A stretch of 64,000 nucleotides of DNA. Source: Cryptomeria japonica. Lineage: Eukaryota > Streptophyta > Pinopsida > Cupressales > Cupressaceae. The translations under genes were made by a program, and so were the position numbers. Position 1 is the first letter of the stretch. Each line of letters starts with the position of its first letter. The stretch is taken from NCBI RefSeq assembly GCF_030272615.1, contig NC_081415.1, positions 193,052,695 through 193,116,694 on the forward strand. Direction: 5' to 3'. The notes beneath the pieces were generated by a model. That model saw nothing but the letters and a program-made list of their open reading frames with translations. It made no database searches and was not told the origin of the DNA. Below are positions 32,981 through 45,103 of the stretch, piece after piece.

Positions 32981-34396
32981 CATGATTATAAGAATGTTGC
33001 AATTGACTAGATGGAGGAAGAAGATCATGAATTTCTTTCAAGTCTGACGTGTAAGGAGGAAAAAAAGGATCTATAGATGAAGGAGGAGTATCCTTTGAAA
33101 TGATAATTTATTCTTTCCTTTATCAAGCGTATCCTTTGTAGGAGATTGGGGATGGACATCTTCATCATATAAAAGCTCTTTTTTAGTTATGTCTATGCAA
33201 GGGGAAAGATCATGAATAAAATGCATGACATCATCTTCCCGACATATACTTTGATGTTGAAGATAGGTCTGAGGAGAATAAGGAGGATCTAAAGATGTAA
33301 GAATTTTGATGTTTTGATGTTTTGATATTGGCCCCCTTGCTCAAGGGTATGTGTATGAGGAGAAGATGGGTCCATATTACTTTCCAATGCTTTCTCTCTT
33401 TTAGAAAGATCATTGGGTAAAGCATTAGATCTCATTTCATACACACAGGATATCCTAGGAGAGGTACAAAGGTTAGGATCTCAAGGTTTGGGATCTACAA
33501 TTTTTTTTGAGGTGATTAACATATAAAATGCATTTTGTTAGAAACATCACCATAATGCAACATAAATGATTCATGCAAGATTTGAGTTTTAATTGAAAAG
33601 GGAATAATTTGGAAATCCTAACAAGACAATATGACCAAGTGCTATGAATGAAAAGAAGCAACATGAAATGACAGAAACTCTTATCCAACACATGATCGTA
33701 GTAAATATATATGTGAAAATCAATAGCATCATATGTGAAAGAGAAAGAAAATCAAATTTATTAATTGCCATTGAAAGTTTCTTAATTAAAATCTGAAAAA
33801 GAAGATCTAAAATTAAGACCTTTTTATGAAAATTAATTTTAAAATTTGAATTTGATGAAATTTGAATTTATGTTTGACATTAGAGGGTGTTAAAATTGAT
33901 AAAGTATGCCAATTTTCTTGATTTAAGCAGAAAAACATAGTCAATTCCGTCTCCCGAAATTTCAAAAAAAAAGCCGAGGACCATGGCGAAAGTGCACACG
34001 GTCCGACCAACTTTTTTTGAAATTTAAAAGGATGATATATATTATGATATTATTGCAGAATCCAAAAAAACAGTTGAGTTGGAGATGTCTAGGTTGGTCA
34101 AATTTGCAGTCAAAGGTCGAAAATGGAAGGATCTTAAAATTTAGGGTTTTATGATTTAACCACTGAATTTTCAGAACAAAGAGACAAATTTGACTTGCAA
34201 TTTTAAAATAAAAATCAGATCTAGAACAAAAATTTAAAATTTTGCACTCCACAAATGTAATTTCCTCAAGAATGAAAAAAATTAGGGTTGTTATGTAATT
34301 AACCTCTAAAATTTATAAATATATCAAACTTGGCAATGAAAATTTGCAATTAATCAGTCTAATGATAAGAAATCAGAATTAATGTGTAGGACGTCA
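32981..34396 (-). other. Element A 5' region, decayed
   Basis: Probably leader plus N-terminal gag, with no open frame above about 96 codons and no recognisable motif. AT-rich with short homopolymer runs. Confidence 0.4.
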
Positions 34397-34408
34397 GGTT
34401 CACCAAAA
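34397..34408 (-). other. Putative primer-binding site of element A
   Basis: Reads TTTTGGTGAACC (then TGACGTCC) on minus immediately after the LTR end CTTTACA. The matching tRNA was not identified. Confidence 0.5.
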
Positions 34409-35548
34409 TGTAAAGTGGAAAAATTGAGCCCTAATGACTCCCCACCCAGGAGAGAGAAAGGAAGTCACTAGGATGATTTTTCACTTGGGAGAACTTTATA
34501 TTCAAAAGAGGGGCTTCAATCCACTAGATCCGAATCCAAAAGAGACAAGGATGTGAATTCCCGATGGATTGCAAAGGTTGAAGTGTGATTTACCCTCTTT
34601 TGGAAAGTTGACTTGTTGACTATGTGGAGGAGAGAGAAAGTGAGTGAAATGAGGAGCTAGTATTTTGGGATTGCGCTATAACTTTGGATCTGAGCTAATT
34701 AGACTAATACGGATTTGCCCTGCAAATTTGGAGAAAAGTCGTCAGGACCATGGCAAAAATGTACATGGTCCTCCGAAAAATCTGTGAAACAAAAAGGGTT
34801 CTTCCGCCTCTGCAAATGGAGTTCAAATTTGAAAATACAGCTGTGTACCTGCAACCTACACACATAAAAGAAGGGAAAAAGGGTTGTGGATAGGGGTTTG
34901 CCTCAGTCAAACCCTGGTTGAGGAATCAACCTTGAAAGAAAGTAATTGCAAATGCTGAAATATAAATAATGGGAGTGCATACCTTGTAGATTTGCAATTT
35001 GTTAATGATGATTGTTTCTCTTCTTGAATGTAATCATAAGTGTTGCATGAAATGGTATGTAACATGATAAAACCCTAACACACACACATGCTTGCAAATG
35101 AATGTTGTAATGCTGCTCCAATGGATGAATGAAGAAGACTTGAATGCTTGAATAGTTGATGAAGACCTTGAAATCCCGTATCTTATCCTTGTGCCTATCA
35201 TCCTTATGTCAAATGAGGGAATTGAATCTCCTTTTATACATGCCTAGAGGATTAATTTTCAATCACCGAAGGCCGACAAAGAGGAATCGCAAAACCTGGA
35301 GATCAAATTGTGCATAGGAAACCAGGCAAACCCGACATAGGGCCACCCTAAGATGTGGGGACAGGGGCGCCACGTCGCTGTCCTGCCCTATTTTAGGGCC
35401 CGAACAAGGTCTAAGGCATAAACATGGCTTAGATAGGTAGCGTGAAGGTGCAAAAAGGCATCTTGGTCAGAAAGGAGGGTGTCGTCGCCAAAGTGAGGAC
35501 TTCAAATGTGGTTAAAAATTGCTAGGGTTGCAATTTTATGACACTACA
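34409..35548 (-). repeat. 5' LTR of element A
   Basis: Pair of 34-1207. On minus it starts TGTAGTGTCATAAAATTG and ends CTTTACA. More diverged from its partner than the C or D LTR pairs are from theirs, as expected for the outermost element. Confidence 0.88.
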
Positions 35549-35553
35549 AGAAG

Positions 35554-36650
35554 TTAGATGAAGTGAGTTGGTACATAAATATATACTGATGATAGTTTTG
35601 GAGAATGCTCCACATTCCTCTACATTTGATGATATGGTCTTGTAGACTTGAACTTAATGTTTATGCTCTGTGGACAATGCACTCCTATCTTTTTAGGCTC
35701 TTGGTGTTGCAGCTAATTTGGTTGGTGATTACGATATGTTGATAGTCTATTAGAATTGGTTTGAAAAATGCTTTGCATTTCTCTGTATTGATGTCCAAGT
35801 GTTGTTTCTTGGAGGATACATTAATAACATTTGTGATATGTCTCACTTCAATTTTTATATGTTGGTGTTGTCTGCAAGAGGTGGTAAAGGTGTTATGTGC
35901 ATGACTAGTTTCTCTAGCTCTCCAAAATGAAGTGTTTTGTATCACTAGTATTGTGCTAGTTTGTTCTTGATGTTGCAAGGAGAAAAAAGTATTTGGAAAT
36001 GTTGTTGGATGTTTAAGGAATTTCCTTTCATGCTATGCATGATGTTAGAAGACCATGTGTGCATCAATGTAACTGCTCTAGTTTGGTCAACAAAAGTTGT
36101 TCTCTTGCTTGTAGTGTATCCTTGGGTGTCTCTTATTGCATTGAAGGTTGTGTTACATTGTATTTTGGTCCTACCCTAGTGTGTGAGGATCCACATTAGA
36201 CTTATTCATTTGGAAGATATGTTTTAGGCCAACTATTGATGTTTAACATGACTTATCTACATGTTATCTTGCTACTGACCTTGGAGAATGTATGCTAGCT
36301 TATGATACTACTTAGAAAGAAGTGATATGATACCTTTAGGTCTTCTCTATCTCCTGGATTGGACTACTTCCACCACAATTATATTTGGGTTGTTGACTTG
36401 ATAGGACCTATGTTTGTCCTCTTCTCTGGCCGACGTAATTGATGTTTACAATGAAGAAGATGTTATACATAGAAGATCAAATTGGTGTTGATGGTGTGGA
36501 TGACCGTGTGGATCTATTTGTGTATTGCGCTTACATGATTATATATCATTTTCAAAGTCAGTGATGTGATGTTGAGAAAGAAGAGGTATGTGGTGATTGC
36601 TTGAGATAAAGATTCAATGACAACTTCATACTTGGAGATTGCTACAGGTA
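35554..36650. other. Probable retroelement debris
   Basis: No ORF above 97 codons and no conserved motif. Together with 37873-38290 it may be one old LTR or 3' region, because that right part ends with an AATTCACCCTCCCTCTCAGTC stretch like those seen just inside copia LTRs. The assignment is weak. Confidence 0.35.
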
Positions 36651-37872
36651 GGGGCAAGTGCAAGGTAATGAGTCACAAATTCGCGGAAGTCCACGCGTTG
36701 GAAAACGTGCTCTTATAAACGGGGGCCCGTTTTCAAAAAATGGGGGCCCGTTTGTGCTTCGGGCTCCCGAGCCAAAAGGTAACGGGGGTTCGAAGCAAAA
36801 AAAAATGGGCCCCCGTTTTGTTCTAAAATGGGGGCCTGCTTTTAAACAAAACGGGGGCCCATTTTTTAGAAACGGGGGCCCATTTCTGAAAATGGGCCCC
36901 CATTTTGTTTAAAAGCGGGCCCCCGTTTCTAAATGGCATTTTTCCTTTTTTTTTCCACAAGCCGCCCTTGTTTGAAAATGGTGGCCCGTTTTGTGGAAGT
37001 TGATTCCACAACCCGCCACTTGGCTCGGGATTAGGCCCAGGATAGGCCTGGGATGGCCACACCTGAGACATGGACCTACAAATTCAAATCTCCATGAATG
37101 AAAGCACAAATATGAATTTCAGAAATAGTTTACGTGCCTCTAATCAAAGAATTTTTATACGTAATTAAAACCCATTTCAGATTATACTATCTAGATTCTA
37201 AATATGTAAATTTATTTAAAAATTGATTATTTTAACTATTTTTCATTTAATTTATACTAAATCCGGTCCATAAATTTGAAATATTAACTAATTTTGTTAA
37301 TTTAATAACTTTTTTATTTTAAAGAATTTTGGAAAAAAAATTATATGTCATCAATCTACACAAAATTATTTTGTATTTAAAAAAAAAAAAAATCAAAAAA
37401 TGTTAAGTTTACATCAAATTATGTGGGTCGTACATGTCAAATTTTAAAAAAGATAATTACGGCCATTAAAAAATTAATTAAAAAAAAAATATTTGAAAAA
37501 AAAATACAAAAAAATATGCTCATCAATCTTCAATGTGTTACAAACCATTTTCCAAAAAGGTTTGAGAAAATAATTTTAATTGTGTCAAAAAGTGTGGGTC
37601 GTACACATGCATGGTATGGTCCTGAAACAGACATTTTTAAAACATAGTTTTCAGAACTCCATTTAAAAGTTATTTTTTATTATGTGGGTATTAAAATAAA
37701 TTATATATTTGGAAAGTACACTCAGAGGGCTATCTTTTATATTCCTGACTTTTTCCAAGATTCAATCTCTAAGTGTTTCAAAATTTAAGCTCAAATGAGA
37801 CAAAATCTGAAAATCAGGGAAAGCACTTCCACTTTTTGGCCAAAAAGTGGACTCATCTTCTTGCACTGACCC
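36651..37872. mobile_element. Putative non-autonomous DNA transposon with GGGGGCCC-rich interior
   Basis: Left end GGGGCAAGTGCAAGGTAATG. The right end, reverse-complemented, is GGGTCAGTGCAAGAAGATG, and both continue AGTC, so the terminal inverted repeats are about 24-25 bp with a few changes. Three-base direct repeats GTA flank it (36648-36650, 37873-37875). No transposase ORF. A 3-bp TSD would suit CACTA or PIF/Harbinger types, but the short TSD could be chance. The interior 36715-36950 is a block of GC-rich palindromes; the rest is very AT-rich. Confidence 0.5.
36715..36950. repeat. Palindromic GGGGGCCC cluster
   Basis: About ten GGGGGCCC / GGGCCCCC cores alternate in direction and are separated by AAAACG or TTTTAAAC spacers, for example ACGGGGGCCCGTTTT and AAAATGGGCCCCCATTTTG. 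They can fold into many overlapping hairpins. The ORFs across it are repeat artefacts. Confidence 0.85.
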
Positions 37873-38290
37873 GTAGTGTTTCTAAAGGCCTAATCATCTT
37901 GGTTCATATGTTCATGTACCTTTCTCGGAGATAGTGAGTCTTCTCTATAAGTTTTGTGTCTTTCCCTAAGGTAGCATGTCTTATCCTACAAGTCACTTTT
38001 ATCTTGCCTTGGGGTAGTGCACTTCAGCCTGCAAGTCCTTTAGGAAGCAATGTGCTTCCTTGGCAGTGAGAGTAAATCAATATTGTAATCTTATTCATAT
38101 TTTGTGAGTTGATTCTCACTGTGGTTATTCCCAGCTTGGGTTTCCACATAAATATGGTGTTCTCTTGTGCATGGTGATTCATTGTTCTATCTTACATTAC
38201 CGCTAATAATATTAAGGCTAAGTTGATAGCGAATAAAGTTTAAGTATTTGATCAAGACTAATTCACCCTCCCTCTCAGTCTTGGGGTGTG
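37873..38290 (+). other. Possible LTR/leader fragment of a copia-like element
   Basis: Pyrimidine-rich text ending with ATTCACCCTCCCTCTCAGTC, which resembles the start of copia internal regions. No partner LTR seen in the window. Confidence 0.3.
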
Positions 38291-41239
38291 TTTAACATGA
38301 AGAACCAAAAGAGATTATTGAATTTTAAGATTGATGACTTATCATCGTATGGACTACTGTCTATCCAATGAGAAAAATAGTCATAACTCATGAAGAAAAC
38401 AAGAACATAATTTCAAGCCAACAATGGAACCTTGTTTATAGACATTCACAAATCAAAATAGTATAGGCATCACACAGTTGGGCATTCTTTAAGAACCCAT
38501 CTCAAATTAGCAACATCCCACATGCAAGGAAATAACAAAATCCTTTGTGACATTTGATTTAGAATATTTTCCCATTAATCTAATTTCATTAGAATCAAGC
38601 CAACAAATGTGTCAAGATAGAATCAACAGTTTGGCTCAAAGGTTCTTCTAAAATGCTATAGCCTACTATGGAGGCATCCTCATGCAAATATAAATATCTA
38701 TTTGACTATCCTTCTTATTGCTTACAAAAGAGGGCTCTCAACCTTCACAAAGCTAGACTATCATGCATTGATGTCCTCAATTATAAGCTTAGAAAATTGT
38801 CTTATGATGGCTTGAAGACCAACCCCTTAACAATCAAGAAAATTTACACAAATATCTTCCCTCGTGCCCTAAATTTATAAGATAATGACACTTGGCAACA
38901 TCTTAAAGCATAAGGAGGACACAACAATACTTTTGCAACAACATTCAATTCACTTGGAACATGACTTGATAAAACTCAAATTTTCTTTTGAGTTGGAGAT
39001 CACCTCAAGATCACTCACCTACAAAAGATAAGACAAACTTTCCATTTTTGGTTGATTACACTACAAAGTAAATCTCTCTAATCCCTAAAAGGATGGCCAA
39101 TAAACATAATTGCAATGGGAAGGTAGAGGTATTTTATTTTGAAACATGACTTCCGTATACACAACACTAGTAGGTTGAAACAAGGCATAGTAGAGCACAA
39201 GGAGCATCACTAGAGTGAATGAACATTCCATTTGGTTTTAAGACAACCATCACAAACACCAACCAAACAAATATGTTGACCAAACCACTATCCCAAGACT
39301 AAATATCCATCAACATCATTTAAAATTTTTGCAAGCACAAGCACCATTAACATGTTTGAAAACTACATGAGATTCACACTTAGAGGTAAGCTAGGGGATG
39401 CACACTTGACATCTACGATATTTGTAAGGCCATGCAAGCATTGAAGTTGTGGCTCAATAATAGGAACACGTCGCTAGAAGAAAAACCAATTCATAATCCT
39501 TTAAAAAGAACCTTTGGTCATGTGGATGGATTGGAGTCCAAGAAGCATGATGAATAAACTATACCTTACCAAAGAGTAATAATTGGCACTAATAGTAAGC
39601 TACCACATAGGAGTACAAGTCACCATGATATGCACTAGGCCTACCATTGCCAAAAGTGCAACTTGGTAGGTAAATAAAACACTACCTAGTCCACCTAAGT
39701 GACTAGGAGAAGCCATGCATTTATGGTCAAGACATAATGACACTCATTGTAAACTGGGTATGTGAGCATAAGAGCATATTGCACAATTTTTTCAAACATA
39801 GTATTATGTGACACTATCATCTGTAGTCTAAAAAAAATATGTTTTCTTCTCCATAATATCAATCTAGAAATCTTACTATACAAAATTTTCAAACACCATA
39901 TTATTAATATCAATTATGAATTTAATAAACATTACAAATTTACTTTGCATATATTGAATGCAATATTTATATTTCTCTATATTAATAATGAATTGAAATA
40001 AAATAAATTAAAAATAGATTATATGTTCACATACATTTTACTTCGAGACAAAATCAATATGATCATAAATAGATTTGCATGTACCTATTAATCCCAAATA
40101 GCCAAAAAAAAATAGACATAAATGACACAATTAATTTCTCCAAAATGATAATGGTTGGAAAAAAGAATTATCAAGTGATGCTCTTGCAATCACCTCCAAG
40201 TACTGCATTAAGTGGAGACTAGGGATACACGAGGAGACGTCCCTACCTCACATCCTTATCCCCACCACATCCCCAAGAAACAATAATAATTGGGGACATC
40301 CCCTAAGCGTTTTCCATCCTCGGGAATATTGGAAACATCCTAGGAATGCTTGTTGATAAGATTGGGCATTCCAAGGATGTTTGGCCACCACAAGAATGGC
40401 TATGTTGACCCCTTTTTGCATTGAAAAATAAAATATATCATTTTATAGAAAAAAGGGTATATGAAACCCTAAACACACCTTATATGTAACTCAATTGTCC
40501 ATTGGCATGCATGGTTTATGACTAGTCACGCTTGAATATTCACTATACTGACACAAATGGAACTAATGGCATGAATGGAAAAATAAATAAAAACATACCA
40601 TGCCTAATGCCAAGTATGATGATTTTCTGCAAAATCTACAAGCAACCCTAAAGACACCTTAGGGTTTGGATATAACAGTGCACTTGATATGTTTTGATGC
40701 TTCCTAAACAATTTGCAATTGAGGTAACCAATCTCATTGCCATTGTGTCCTGAACTTATAAAGATGGTGACCTATGTTCACAGGCATATATATATGCCAT
40801 CCCTTGCTGTCCCTGTCCCCAAAAATGTTGTGGAACATAGATGGAACCCTCCTGTCATATTTCCTGCTGGCCAGACAGCTCTCCATTTTTTTGTGCATTC
40901 CATCTCTCTTGCGTTTTCCCATTCTCTAGCTCTTCTTCCAGCTTTTCAATCCAGAGATGTACAGACTTCCTGAAAAACAGTTCAATGTCATGACATCTCC
41001 ATGGTATCATGAAACAAAAACTTCAACCAATAGCCCATCAGTATATATAAGAATTGATGCACATTGTATGCTATATATCAGATTTTATTAAGTGTACAGT
41101 CTGGTCTAGGTGTTTATACTTAGGGAGAACATGTTTTTTAGAAACTGAAATAAAACCTGATCATTTGTTATCACTCCAGGTCGGTCAGTGTGCAACTTTT
41201 TAAGGTCAAGCCTTTAATTATAAATAGCTTCAGTCAGTA
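38291..41239. other. Intergenic region downstream of the PPR gene
   Basis: No convincing gene; the longest ORFs are 70-80 codons without motifs. 40440-41010 is repeated, diverged, at 51420-52020 (shared TATATATGCCATCCCTTG and ATTTTCTACAAAATCTACAAG-type strings), so this 3' flank was copied along with PPR sequence. The gene's 3' UTR and polyadenylation site must lie left of 41239; AATAAA-like strings are too common to choose one. Confidence 0.5.
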
Positions 41240-43927
41240 TCACCAATAATCTCCGCATGAACATAGTCCTTGTTTGAAATGATGAAACCGGTTTGCATCT
41301 CTCACAATGATTTGCCTGGCAACAATCTTGGAGATAAACTTTGTTGCAGTATGGCAATCAACACATACGCGGAGGTTCTTGACAACTCTAATAGTTGTTC
41401 CAGGGGGCAAGTTCAACAATCCAAACGCAATTGCCAATTTCTCACTGTGATAGCAGCGGAATATTTCTTTTTCCTCCTCTTCGACATCATTCACAGCATC
41501 TCTTGGATCTGGAAAATACTCTGCTGCCTTCATCTCCCAAGACAATTCCTCCAACTTTTCATAGATCTCCTGTGTTTGTGGATGTGATCTGTCTCCTACA
41601 CAAAAAGCATGTACAATTTTATTGTCTTCAATCCAACTACATCCAGGTATCTTTTTAATTCCTCTATCTTTCATCAATCTCCTTAACTTTTGAACCTCAT
41701 CCCACCTGCCAACTTCTGCATAAATGTTTGACAGAAGAACATAAGCCGCAACATTTTTAGGATCCAACTCAAAAAGAAGAGTTGCTGCAAATACTCCTAA
41801 CCCTGTATTCTTACATGATCTACAAGCACCAAGAAAACACATCCACACAACCAGCAGAGGTTTAATTGGCATTTTAATAATAAAGTTTAGAGATTCCTCC
41901 AGATAGCCTGCACGCCCAAGGAGGTCAACCATGCACACATAATGATCACTTGTAGGAATAATGCAATAATAGTCACTCATGCTCTTGAAGTATTTACAAC
42001 CCTCATTAACTAAACCTGCATGGCTGCATGCAAATAAAATACAAGCGAAGCTTATGTGGTCAGGGTATGTTCCAGTATCTTTCATTAATTCAAAGAGATA
42101 GAGAGCATCCTTGCCAGAGCCATTTTGTGCATATCCTAAAATCATTGCAGTCCATGAGACCAAATCCCTCTGAGGCATTTTGTCAAACAGTGCACGTGCC
42201 TTGTGTATACTTCCACATTTTGCATACATATCTATCAGGGCATTCACTACTACAACATCTGACAAAAATCCACTTTTGATTATGTATTGATGGATGTCCC
42301 TACCCTGTTCTAAAGCTCCCATTTTGGCACAGGCTGGGAGCATGCTGACAAAGGTTGTCGAGTCTACCTGTACACCTGCCAATTGCATTTGCTTGAAAGT
42401 TTGCAATGCTTTTTCAACAAAGCCATTTTGTGCGTATGCTGAAATCAAAGTGTTCCACGAGATCACGTTTCTTTGAGGCATTTTTTCAAACATTTTACGT
42501 GCTTTTGGTATACTTCCACATTTAGCGTACATATCTACCATGGCACTTGCAACTACAACATCTAAAGAAAAGCCACTTTCTATTATGCTTTGATGAATGT
42601 GCTTACCCTTTTCCAAAGCTCCCATTTTGGCACAACTTGGGAGTATGGTAGCAAAGGTGGTAGAGGTCGGCTTTGAACCTGCCATTTGCATTTGCTTAAA
42701 TGCTTCCATGGCTTTTTCGGTAAACCCATTCTGTGCATATCCTGCAATTATAGCATTCCATGAGATCACATCCTTTTGAGGCATTTCTTTGAAAAGCCTT
42801 GAAGCCTTATCTAGATCAGCACTTTGTGCATACCCTGCAATCATCACATTCCATGAGACTATATCTCTTTGAGGCATTTTGTTAAAAAGATCACGAGCCT
42901 TGTGTATGCTGCCACATTTTGCATACATGTCTATTAAGGCATTCATAACTGGGACATTTGAGAAAAATCCGCTTTCAATTATGCTTTGATGAAGATCCAC
43001 ACCCTGTTCTAAACATCCCACTTTAGCGCAAGCTGGGAGGATGCTAAGAAAAGTTGTGGAATCTGGGTTTGCACCTGCCAAATGCATCTGCTTAAAAGTT
43101 TGCAACGCCTTTTCAGAAAACCCATTTTGTGCATATCCTGCAATCATTAAATTCCATGAGACCACGTTTTTTTGAGGCGTTTCTTTGAAAATCCTTAAAG
43201 CCTCATTAAGGACACCACCATATGCATATCCTGCAGCCATTGTATTCCATGAAACCACGTCTCTCTGAGGCATTTTGTCAAACAGTTTGCGTGATTTGTG
43301 TATGCTTCCACATTTCGCATACATGTCTATCAGCCCATTAGCAACTACAACATCTGACAAAAATCCACATTCAATTATGATTTGATGGATGTCCATACCC
43401 TGTTTAAGAGCTCCCATTTTGGCACAGGCTGGAAGGATGCTGGCAAAGGTGAGTTGATTGGCTTGGACACCTGTTCGTTGCATTTGGTGAAACATTCTGA
43501 GCGCCTCCTGAGGATACCCATGTCTTCTGTAAGCTGCAATAATGGCGTTCCATGAGAAGCAATCTCGTTCTTCCATGTCGTCAAAAACTTTACGAGCATC
43601 CACCAAACTCCCGCATTTGAAATACATGTTCACAAGCTTATTTTGAAAAGCTGTATGCGTAGCAAATGCAAATCCCCTGTCAGTGATGAAAGAGTGGATT
43701 TCTTTGCCTTGTGAAAACCCATTCTTCTCAATGCAGGTCTGCAACAGTTGAAGATATAAAGAACTGTCTGCTGGAGGGTTGTGTGTGGTAAACAGAATAT
43801 GTAGCGCCTCCTTCAACTGACCCTCTCTGCATAGTTCTGTCACACTGAGATTAGCAGTAGATGGGATTGATATTGCATGATTATATTTGAAGATGGGGTA
43901 AAGAGCATTCTTGATTAATACACTCAT
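41240..43927 (-). CDS. PPR protein, PLS class with E and DYW domains
   Basis: Intact, intronless, 895 residues, minus strand. The N-terminus (1-40) is poor in acidic residues and could be an organelle transit peptide. Roughly 16-18 PPR motifs in P-L-S order fill residues 55 to about 690, with repeated phrases such as [17 protein letters not shown] and [15 protein letters not shown]. The DYW domain is 761-895: PG box PGCSWIE (761-767), HSEK (827-830; zinc His and catalytic Glu), CVDC (855-858), then HH (882-883), CSC (889-891) and terminal DYW. All deaminase-like zinc and catalytic residues are present, so it should act in C-to-U RNA editing or RNA processing in mitochondria or chloroplasts. 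Several modules of about 100 residues are nearly identical, showing recent internal duplication. The ATG at 43927 is the first Met and has no competing upstream frame. The RNA target cannot be read by eye. Confidence 0.96.
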   Translation of the reverse strand: MSVLIKNALYPIFKYNHAISIPSTANLSVTELCREGQLKEALHILFTTHNPPADSSLYLQLLQTCIEKNGFSQGKEIHSFITDRGFAFATHTAFQNKLVNMYFKCGSLVDARKVFDDMEERDCFSWNAIIAAYRRHGYPQEALRMFHQMQRTGVQANQLTFASILPACAKMGALKQGMDIHQIIIECGFLSDVVVANGLIDMYAKCGSIHKSRKLFDKMPQRDVVSWNTMAAGYAYGGVLNEALRIFKETPQKNVVSWNLMIAGYAQNGFSEKALQTFKQMHLAGANPDSTTFLSILPACAKVGCLEQGVDLHQSIIESGFFSNVPVMNALIDMYAKCGSIHKARDLFNKMPQRDIVSWNVMIAGYAQSADLDKASRLFKEMPQKDVISWNAIIAGYAQNGFTEKAMEAFKQMQMAGSKPTSTTFATILPSCAKMGALEKGKHIHQSIIESGFSLDVVVASAMVDMYAKCGSIPKARKMFEKMPQRNVISWNTLISAYAQNGFVEKALQTFKQMQLAGVQVDSTTFVSMLPACAKMGALEQGRDIHQYIIKSGFLSDVVVVNALIDMYAKCGSIHKARALFDKMPQRDLVSWTAMILGYAQNGSGKDALYLFELMKDTGTYPDHISFACILFACSHAGLVNEGCKYFKSMSDYYCIIPTSDHYVCMVDLLGRAGYLEESLNFIIKMPIKPLLVVWMCFLGACRSCKNTGLGVFAATLLFELDPKNVAAYVLLSNIYAEVGRWDEVQKLRRLMKDRGIKKIPGCSWIEDNKIVHAFCVGDRSHPQTQEIYEKLEELSWEMKAAEYFPDPRDAVNDVEEEEKEIFRCYHSEKLAIAFGLLNLPPGTTIRVVKNLRVCVDCHTATKFISKIVARQIIVRDANRFHHFKQGLCSCGDYW

Positions 43928-44577
43928 TTCTGTATACCCATCTAATCATTTTTGTGAATGATAACAATTTCCGAGTGATAATATCAGTCGATGGATTTCA
44001 CTTTCCAATGCTGAATTTGGTTTTAGTTTCCTCATTTTGTACGCGGGTCACAAAATTGAAATTTGCATTTCCATGAAAACTGTGGCCAGGGGCTGTTATC
44101 AATAAATTTTTTAATAATCAAGTCTATAATGTCACTTGCTTCGACACATGGGAAGGGGAAATGTTATACAGTAAATACTTTTAAAAATGATATTTTCGGA
44201 GCATAAAATGGGCTACAGGATCTCATTTCTGCTTTTGAAGGGATTTAAAATACGGTTTCATTGGTGTTTATACCACTAAACACTCTCTTCTCAAGTTCAA
44301 CGTCTCATATAAATATAACCAAACTGAGTCTAATCTACATTCTATTCATTAAATCTACTACATTGCCCATGAAATATTCTAAATTTTTTTTATTGAAAAA
44401 GTTTGGCATTAAAAATTAATACCTAGATCTATTATGGACCCCCCCAAAAAATTAATACCTAGATTAATTTTCTAGATGTTAGGGTCTCTTGATAGGTTGT
44501 AACATAATATGATTTTCTGATTTACACCATAGAGCTTGAAAATTATTATAAATTTTGGGATGAAAGAAAATCATATA
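43928..44577. other. Upstream region of the PPR gene
   Basis: 43928-44000 is matched upstream of the pseudogene starts near 49070 and 58690, so the duplications took in some 5' flank. No clear minus-strand TATA box stands out. No gene seen. Confidence 0.5.
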
Positions 44578-45101
44578 GGGGAAGGGTACTAGTAGTGGAC
44601 ATAGTTCCAATAGTGGACAACTTTTTGTCAACCCAACCTCCAGTTACTAGATTGTAAAGGAGCCCAAAAAATTGATAATGAAAAGTTCAATAATGGATAT
44701 CACATGTATCAATAGTGGATAATTTTTTACTTTTTTTTACCATAATTAGCCCATTTGTGCGCCACTGCTGGTCCATTTGTGTACCGCTACTGGGACATTT
44801 GTGCATAACTACTGGGGCATTTGTCCTCTACTATTGGATTACTGTTGGATATTTTGAGTAATCTACTATTGGTGCAAAGGTGATTATGTATCAAGAAACA
44901 CTTTTAAATGACCACTTTTTGATCTTTACAGACATAACAAATTCCACAATGTGCATCGTTACTACCCAAAACCCAGATCCTTAGTTATAAGCAGTTAAGT
45001 CGTATACGAAAACAACAAAAAAAAAAAATCAAAATCTGATGTAGGGTTTGAGAGTTAAAAATGCCCAATGTTAGCTATGTCCACTACTTGTATGCTTCCC
45101 C
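44578..45101. mobile_element. MITE with 27-bp terminal inverted repeats
   Basis: Left end GGGGAAGGGTACTAGTAGTG and reverse-complemented right end GGGGAAGCATACAAGTAGTG, each continuing GACATAG; 24 of 27 positions agree. Flanked by TA on both sides (44576-44577, 45102-45103), so a Tc1/mariner-type TSD is possible. The 524-bp interior repeats the words AGTGGACA and CCATTTGTGC..CTACTGG. No ORF. Confidence 0.75.
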
Positions 45102-45103
45102 TA

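Larger units (their letters stand above)
34..35548 (-). mobile_element. Element A: outermost Ty3/gypsy-like LTR retrotransposon, gag remnant only
   Basis: Two direct repeats at 34-1207 and 34409-35548 are its LTRs. On the minus strand they begin TGTAGTGTCA (mutated to TTTAGTGTCA in the left copy) and end CTTTACA. A purine-rich tract (reading GTGGGGGCTAAA on minus) abuts the left LTR at 1208-1222, and a TTTTGGTGAACC stretch abuts the right LTR at 34397-34408. This sets the orientation as minus. Flanks GGAAG (29-33) and AGAAG (35549-35553) are a 5-bp TSD with one mismatch. After removing element B the net length is about 7.4 kb, with a gag zinc-finger remnant near 32500 and no recognisable pol. 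It is therefore either internally deleted or a non-autonomous gag-carrying derivative. Confidence 0.85.

Noticed and set aside
36658-37109. ORFs rich in NGGPF/KWAPV repeats on both strands
   Set aside because: Readings of the GGGGGCCC palindrome cluster; no evidence of coding.
42028-42779. Plus-strand ORFs within the PPR gene
   Set aside because: Antisense shadows of the repeated PPR modules.
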